From positions 1 to 29,874 of the forward strand of contig CAJPNS010000009.1 in the NCBI GenBank assembly GCA_905372135.1: a stretch of 29,874 bases of DNA, given 5' to 3'. Positions 26,401 through 29,874 of this stretch are shown in pieces. Each line of letters begins with the position of its first letter. The stretch's first letter is position 1. The DNA comes from Porphyromonadaceae bacterium. Its GTDB lineage: Bacteria; Bacteroidota; Bacteroidia; Bacteroidales; Paludibacteraceae. The position numbers were made by a program, and so were the translations under genes. The notes under the pieces were generated by a model. The model was not told where the DNA came from. It saw only the letters and a program-made list of their open reading frames with translations, and searched no databases.

Positions 26401-27918
26401 AGGGGTGTTTACTCCATCTGTCGAAAATTCACCGACCTGATAGACTTTACCTCCGTATGTATATTCGAACGCCACGCCGAGTACTTCGTCGGGTTGTAGT
26501 GCCTGGTGTAGAGATATGAAGCCTAAGGTCGAGTTTAGTGTATATTCCGATTGTTCGAGTTTGCGAGCCGACTCGAGCTTTTCGAAGTCTTCGCCTCCTG
26601 TAATACCGAGTCCGCTATACAACGGGCTATTCATCACTTGAATAAATTGTTGTATATCACGTATATTGGCGGTGCCACTGATTTCGTTGTATAGTGTATT
26701 GGCGTTGTTTGACGGTATTCTATCGGTAGAGGTTGTAGCCCAATGGGTATTGTTTTTTATTTGTGCTTCGCCCAAGTCGGTGAAAGCTATGATGTTACGC
26801 GACTGTTCGAAATTGGCTCGCTTGTTTGTAATCCATACTTCGATACGATTTATAGTGATGCCTGATGTTATATAAGGCAGTTGTTCCATATTTTTGTCGT
26901 AAGTCTGACGGAAATATTGTGCGAGGAAAAAATGGCGATTAGCATCGTACTGATCGGCAGGGATATCGAATTTCACCCGCTGCACGGTACCTTGAGTATT
27001 TATGTTTTGCGACGACGATTTTTGTTGTGAGGCTACAGCCGATACCTTTAATTTGCCGAATTGCATATCGGTTTTTATACCGAAAAGCGATGTGGAGCCG
27101 GGTATCAATGCCGAATTGACGTTCATGTTTACATTACCGAGTTCGATTTTCTTGAGCCAGTCGTCTTCCTTTCCTTCGTATCCAAGCTTGATATTTTGTT
27201 TGTCGAAGTCGAATGTCGACTCGGTATCGTAGTTCAGCCCGAATTTAATCCTATCGCCTACAGTGGCTTGTACATTCATCTGTATTTTTTGGTCGAAGTC
27301 GAACTGAGTCTTTTTGCGTAAACGCTCGGAAATGAGGTAGTTTTGGACATTGTTGTGCAGTACGCCGAATATTATTTCTGCCGAACCTGTAGTTTTTATC
27401 TGTACTCCGCCCGGACCGAACACTTTGTCGGCTGCTCCGAGCGAAAACTTCATATCCATCAGATTGAATTTATCTTCATAGTTTTTCATTGCCTCGCGAT
27501 TCTTTTCTCGCCAATAATCGTTCATATCGCGTTTCATCGAGTATTTTCTGTACTCTTCGCCCGACATTACGAAAGGTGTGGCTATTTCCATATCGCCCAC
27601 TTTGGTACGCATTATGTAATTGCCTGTGGCATCGTCGTATTCGATTGTTGTTTTGGTGTTTCTCGGGTCGTTGAGGTCGTATGGATACGACTTGTCGAGG
27701 TCCTGATAATCTTGTATTTCTGTAGGACTTGCGAGGTTGCTTGCCGTATAATCGACTGTATCTGAGGCTATTGTCTGTATGTCGCTTATGGCAGACATAT
27801 ATACGACGGAAGTGCCATTATTTGCCCACATTATATCCGAAGGCAGTATGGCACTTGTCAGGATAGCTACTAAAGTGCTAATATATAGTATATTCGATGT
27901 CTTCGATAAGAAATTCAA
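20455..27918 (-). CDS. sprA: T9SS outer-membrane translocon SprA/Sov
   Basis: Giant 2487-residue outer-membrane protein, the translocation channel of the type IX secretion system. SprA is known to form a very large single-chain beta-barrel through which CTD-bearing cargo passes. An N-terminal signal peptide of about 32 residues precedes GTSVVYMSA. The whole body is dense in alternating amphipathic strands, with many Tyr, Asn and Thr and no cytoplasmic features. A conserved YLDDFEA motif lies near residue 832. The C-terminal strand ends IKFMLNR, a barrel-like terminus with aromatic and hydrophobic alternation. The length is typical of Sov/SprA. The start is a TTG at 27918: an in-frame TAG lies three codons upstream and no usable ATG precedes the signal peptide. 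It begins 44 bases after ruvA and probably shares its transcript. Confidence 0.95.
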   Translation of the reverse strand: MNFLSKTSNILYISTLVAILTSAILPSDIMWANNGTSVVYMSAISDIQTIASDTVDYTASNLASPTEIQDYQDLDKSYPYDLNDPRNTKTTIEYDDATGNYIMRTKVGDMEIATPFVMSGEEYRKYSMKRDMNDYWREKNREAMKNYEDKFNLMDMKFSLGAADKVFGPGGVQIKTTGSAEIIFGVLHNNVQNYLISERLRKKTQFDFDQKIQMNVQATVGDRIKFGLNYDTESTFDFDKQNIKLGYEGKEDDWLKKIELGNVNMNVNSALIPGSTSLFGIKTDMQFGKLKVSAVASQQKSSSQNINTQGTVQRVKFDIPADQYDANRHFFLAQYFRQTYDKNMEQLPYITSGITINRIEVWITNKRANFEQSRNIIAFTDLGEAQIKNNTHWATTSTDRIPSNNANTLYNEISGTANIRDIQQFIQVMNSPLYSGLGITGGEDFEKLESARKLEQSEYTLNSTLGFISLHQALQPDEVLGVAFEYTYGGKVYQVGEFSTDGVNTPNALIVKLLKSTVIANYSTIWDLMMKNVYSLGASSFQAENFKLNVQYKNDSTGIYLNYINAGNINNRTLLSVMNLDKLDSYNNARPDGKFDFVEGYTIISSMGRIIFPVVEPFGKHLRKAIGNNTIADKYVFEELYDSTLVAASEFSSKNKFRLTGEYQGTSSSEIYLNAMNVPRGSVKVRAGGVELVENVDYTVDYISGRVTILNQQLISSNTPIDVQLENRDFIQIQRKTLLGTHLEYAFNKDFVIGGTLMNLSEMPNITKTTMGSEPISNTIWGLNMAYKKEMQWLTTALDRLPLLEVSAPSSIQFTGEFAQMIPGHKKIEGNPGYAYLDDFEATETSIDLKYPYNWTISSTPAESGAGALFPEALLNNDIEYGKNRSLMSWYNIDNYIFNDRTPQTPSYIRNNKDLISNHLTRKISEKEVFPNREPLLNGVSTLSVLNVSYYPQQRGPYNLDTDYDATGMLNNPSKRWGGMMRKIDVSDFEQSNIEYIEFWLMDPFVNDTLNQHLGGDLYINLGDISEDILKDGKKFFENGMPLTNDSNLTTNNVWGRVPTQQSTVLAFSNEPGARAKQDVGLNGLTTEEEKEFPTYRNYIQQLRSTVSPSVIVRWEGDQFSPLNDPAGDNYHHYRGSDYDAQQLSILDRYKYYNGVEGNSADASTTGETFATSASSLPDVEDINQDNTLNEYEKYFQYKISFHRGSDMEIGQNFIVDKREFEAELANGKKDKVTWYQYKIPIKSYQKRVGNIRDFKSIRFMRLFLTNFSQEITLRFASLELVRGDWRTYNLPLYASSTPPVTNGSMNVGSVNIEENDAKKPVNYVLPPGITRQTDPGQPQLRQQNEQAMSIKVFDLAPADARGVYKKMNFDFRQYRRLQMFTHAEKMLEDIGTLNDYEVSVFIRIGSDLTNNYYEYEIPLKLTPEGHYSNYTEEGRAAVWQADNMFDFPLEYFSNIKKQRNRAKSSDQSITLLKPYSQPSPGNQQHIVTIVGNPNLGEIDMMMIGVRNKAGSKRSAEVWVNELRLTDFDEDSGIAAMGNVLLTLSDFANVNVAGRYETTGFGGIEQNIKSRRLDNLYQFNTATTVQLGKLFPGSNNKINLPVYYSYSIENLRPKYSPLDGDLLLKDALDTYKKQEEKDSLLMLSETKTVTESFNVTGARVDVRGKRPQLYDPANITLNYAYQKSSTLSPEVERNANISHQASINYDFNTQPQTWEPFRNTKAFEKPTWAIIRDFAINYSPSRLGLSVNMSRVYSETQLRDLEGSMMINRYDPYNPLISSSKNFVWGRNFVLAWDLTKNLKLNFQSATNSRIDETRFAPVNRRFFPNEYEDWKDTVMMSLRNLGSPLTYQQTLNISYTVPFNKIVFLDWIAADASYNAQYTWNRGAEPRAGIYLGNNIANNTQWQFNGSLKMETLYNKVKYLKEVNQKFSQRSRNTFKEKSIDQKLAVTTDTVEIRHGLNTDLLKVDALSSNGRRIKPLFKVKDKNTIIATTSLRDSVTFTITTVDPNSVKKISPKDIGAFTARFLMMVRSAQITYQNQNAMSLSGFGIEPKLFGQKTTNDVMAPGLEFAFGIPNEQFIKKAISNNWMLSNDSVVTPATINFTSNLDIKALVEPIAGLKINLNARRMYTNSNSIQYQYAGMPHQFSGNYQMTYISIGTAFWAKSNTQGNERSFEIFNNYRDLAARRMTNSYNNTRYPQGGFMDNDPRAGQLFDPSNGTIKPTSIEAMIPAFLAAYSDRQLSGSNKLIPSLWELLPNWNISYDGLTRIYFIEKNLQKVTLNHAYQNLYNINSYSSFANFIENDEGFGFIKDVTSGNPIPSAGYDIGAVTITENFAPFFGIDVAFKNSLTTTLRYNRSRTISLNIASLQIGEIYSNELQLGIGYVIKDFDVMLKLKSNKVKKVKNNLTTRIDFAIKDMATLLRKIDSDEPPQATNGNKTLTIKAMADYVFSSKLNFRLFFDYTSNAPIITTSYPMTNINAGISIKFMLNR

Positions 27919-27962
27919 TGTTCGCTACGAATCTTAATATTATTACTCTGAAAAATAGTGTG

Positions 27963-28544
27963 TTACAATAGCTTTAAAGCCTGTTTTACTATTTGTTCTA
28001 TTTTTTGCTGTGGGTCGCTGTCTATTACTTTTTTTACGGCTTTTTGAGCCATTGCCTGAGTGAATCCGAGCATCACGAGTGCCGCTACGGCTTCTTCCGA
28101 TATAGCGGTGTTTGCTGCGGGTATACCCTGAGCCGAAAATTCTACTTTCGATACTTTGTCTTTGAGGTCTACTATGATGCGTTCCGCCGTTTTTGCTCCT
28201 ATACCTTTGATACTCTTGAGTATCGATACATTTCCGGTAATTATGGCGTTTTGTAGTTCGTTTGCCATTATCGACGAAAGTATCATTCGTGCTGTATTGG
28301 CGCCCACACCCGAGACCGAAATAAGCAATAAAAACAGGCTGCGCTCTTCTTTTGTCATAAAACCGAAAAGTATGTGTGCATCTTCTCTAATGGCTTCATA
28401 AACATATAGTTTGGTGTTATTTTTGCCATTGAGTTCGGAATATGTACTCAAAGCTATATTGATATGATAACCAATACCTCCAGCCTCTAATACTGCGTGT
28501 GCAGGCGATAACTCTATGATTTCTCCTTTTATATAATCTATCAT
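27963..28544 (-). CDS. ruvA: Holliday junction helicase subunit RuvA
   Basis: RuvA binds four-way DNA junctions as a tetramer and positions the RuvB motors for branch migration. The 193-residue length is normal. The N-terminal OB fold (MIDYIKGEIIELSPAHAVLEAGGIGYHI) comes first. Two helix-hairpin-helix motifs follow: LLISVSGVGANTARMIL near 78-94 and LKSIKGIGAKTAERIIVDL near 108-126. The C-terminal RuvB-binding three-helix domain is EEAVAALVMLGFTQAMAQKAVKKV. It sits between the Wzi-like barrel gene and sprA, all on minus. Confidence 0.95.
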   Translation of the reverse strand: MIDYIKGEIIELSPAHAVLEAGGIGYHINIALSTYSELNGKNNTKLYVYEAIREDAHILFGFMTKEERSLFLLLISVSGVGANTARMILSSIMANELQNAIITGNVSILKSIKGIGAKTAERIIVDLKDKVSKVEFSAQGIPAANTAISEEAVAALVMLGFTQAMAQKAVKKVIDSDPQQKIEQIVKQALKLL

Positions 28545-28572
28545 TGCATTAGCCTATTGTGTGGTTTGTATC

Positions 28573-28596
28573 GTTCGAACTAACGGATAACGTTAT
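28573..28596. repeat. pair of palindromes upstream of ruvA
   Basis: GTTCGAAC (28573-28580) and ATAACGTTAT (28587-28596) are perfect palindromes six bases apart in the 118-base gap before ruvA. They could be operators or chance; no TAnnTTTG box was found in this gap, so ruvA may be transcribed from upstream. Confidence 0.25.
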
Positions 28597-28662
28597 TTCT
28601 CTGTTTTTTATTGTGTATGTGTCGATTAGTTTGTTTATTATTAACCGATTAAATCTGTTGTG

Positions 28663-29874
28663 TTAAAAGTTGAACGACAGACCTAAGGTCGCCGTAATAT
28701 TTTGTCCCTGATAGAATATGGGCGAAAACTTATTGAGGTTTTGCACATCGGTAAGTGTATTTTCGCCGTCTACGATGCCGGCATTTCCACTAATATCGTA
28801 ACCCTTTGATTTGTTGAATTGTATGTCGATATGGGCATAAATATTGTTGAACAACTCACAGACACTATTAAGAGCAACGATAGAATTGGTGAAAACTGTC
28901 TGACTATAAGGTTTTTGTGAGATAATATCTGAAATATTGTTTCGTAAATAGTTGTAGTCGTTGTACTTGTATATGCCTGTATACGATAGTTTTAGATTGA
29001 GCCCACGAATAGGCATATATTTTATGGCGAAATATATGTCCATAGAGTTGTCGCCGAGGTAGTGTCCGAGCCCCACAGAATTGTTTTCCCACGTCAGAAC
29101 ATCGAGTGAGTGCTTGTAAACTATTATATTAGAGCGTGTAAGCTCTGCCGTAAAGGCTATGTTTTCGAATGGGAAATTGGTGAGATTGGCTCCTATTTTA
29201 TACGAAATGGGATTTTTGGCTTTTGAGCGAGGCAGAAATCTTTTGAAACTCACTTCGTCGAGAAACACAGACCAATATAGGTGTAAGTGATTGATATTTC
29301 GGGAAGAGACATTGAAAAACATCTGTGAGTTCTGGTTTTCGAGGGCAAGCCCACGCGTAAGAACTTTATCGAACGCTTTATAGAATCCTATCGGTATCAT
29401 ATACACCGGATTGACGTTTTTTTCGGCGTAAATTATGGCGTTTCCGATAGATAAATCGAATTTCGGTATGGGTCTGAAAGTCATCATATTGGCGGCGATA
29501 TATTTACTTCTCATCCGATAGTGCCGAAGTCCGCTCTCGGAGTAGTAATCGGTGCTGTCTATCACATTGCTTACGAGCCATCCGTGTATGTAGTTGAGCT
29601 CAAACCAATTGCAAGGTTTTAGGTTGAGTTTTATCATAGGAAACGAAGGCGCCCGACCCGACAAAATATTTGAGCCGTTGTAGGCGTCGCCCCAGACGAT
29701 ATTATCTTTTACAAGTCCGATACTTGCCCAACTATTGTATATGTTGATCCCGCCTCGCGACTCGGCGAAGTCGCCTCCGTAGCGGTTGTTGAGGTCGTAT
29801 TGGTAGCCTAAGTGATTGTAGATAAAATCTATTTCGTGCCCGAAAGGTCTTTGGGGGTTTGTTCCAAGCAATAC
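28663..29874 (-). CDS. Wzi-like outer-membrane beta-barrel, C-terminal part
   Basis: Only the last 403 residues are in the window; the start lies beyond the right edge. The readable part is a beta-rich outer-membrane protein. Alternating strands with many Tyr, Asn and Phe residues are visible (APSFPMIKLNLKPCNWFELN, RSKYIAANMMTFRPIPKFDL, NINHLHLYWSVFLDEVSFKR), and it ends NITATLGLSFNF, a terminal-Phe barrel signature. These phrases resemble the capsule assembly Wzi family of Bacteroidales, whose role in lipid or capsule handling is mostly untested. No internal stop or frameshift is seen. It precedes ruvA and sprA on the same strand, and its closeness to sprA suggests an envelope role by context only. 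Confidence 0.6.
   Translation of the reverse strand, partial: VLLGTNPQRPFGHEIDFIYNHLGYQYDLNNRYGGDFAESRGGINIYNSWASIGLVKDNIVWGDAYNGSNILSGRAPSFPMIKLNLKPCNWFELNYIHGWLVSNVIDSTDYYSESGLRHYRMRSKYIAANMMTFRPIPKFDLSIGNAIIYAEKNVNPVYMIPIGFYKAFDKVLTRGLALENQNSQMFFNVSSRNINHLHLYWSVFLDEVSFKRFLPRSKAKNPISYKIGANLTNFPFENIAFTAELTRSNIIVYKHSLDVLTWENNSVGLGHYLGDNSMDIYFAIKYMPIRGLNLKLSYTGIYKYNDYNYLRNNISDIISQKPYSQTVFTNSIVALNSVCELFNNIYAHIDIQFNKSKGYDISGNAGIVDGENTLTDVQNLNKFSPIFYQGQNITATLGLSFNF

Noticed and set aside
20837..27765. Many plus-strand frames of 60-140 codons opposite sprA
   Set aside because: All are shadows of the long sprA reading frame; none has a promoter or a recognisable motif.

Overview
The window reads as a chromosomal segment of a Bacteroidota member, most likely order Bacteroidales but outside the genus Bacteroides. 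Three signs support this. Many genes have a TAnnTTTG box (the Bacteroidota -7 element) upstream and no clear Shine-Dalgarno sequence. Two type IX secretion system (T9SS) genes are present, a giant sprA/sov and a porZ-like gene. The housekeeping proteins look like Bacteroidales versions. No CRISPR array, rRNA gene, insertion sequence or phage gene was seen. I do not name a species.

Layout. The left edge holds the 5' end of rpsJ (minus), divergent from a lone murE, which is followed by inorganic pyrophosphatase. A minus-strand group follows: SPOR lipoprotein, ribonuclease Z, then a TPR/PD40 protein. Next come an unrecognised plus-strand protein with a possible concanavalin A-like fold, and folK. 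Positions 7080-8331 are the accessory spot. A hicAB toxin-antitoxin pair sits between a complete tRNA-Arg(TCT) gene and a 20-bp direct copy of that tRNA's 3' end. A minus-strand group recQ, MsbA-type ABC exporter, porZ follows. Then come a plus-strand group (aguB, dut, comF), an orphan MlaE-type permease on minus, and rnr on plus. The right third is a minus-strand group: a Wzi-like outer-membrane barrel (cut by the window edge), ruvA, and the 2487-residue sprA.

How the genes work together. Envelope biogenesis is the main theme: peptidoglycan precursor synthesis (MurE), a lipid flippase overlapping PorZ by ATGA, the SprA translocon, an MlaE permease and a Wzi-like porin. The rest is nucleotide, cofactor, RNA and DNA maintenance. 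Most of the window is ordinary core genome. The best candidate for something undescribed is the 1.2-kb tRNA-flanked hicAB segment. It has att-like repeats, two separate tRNA terminators (one apparently orphaned by the insertion) and a clean operator-like inverted repeat, but no visible integrase.
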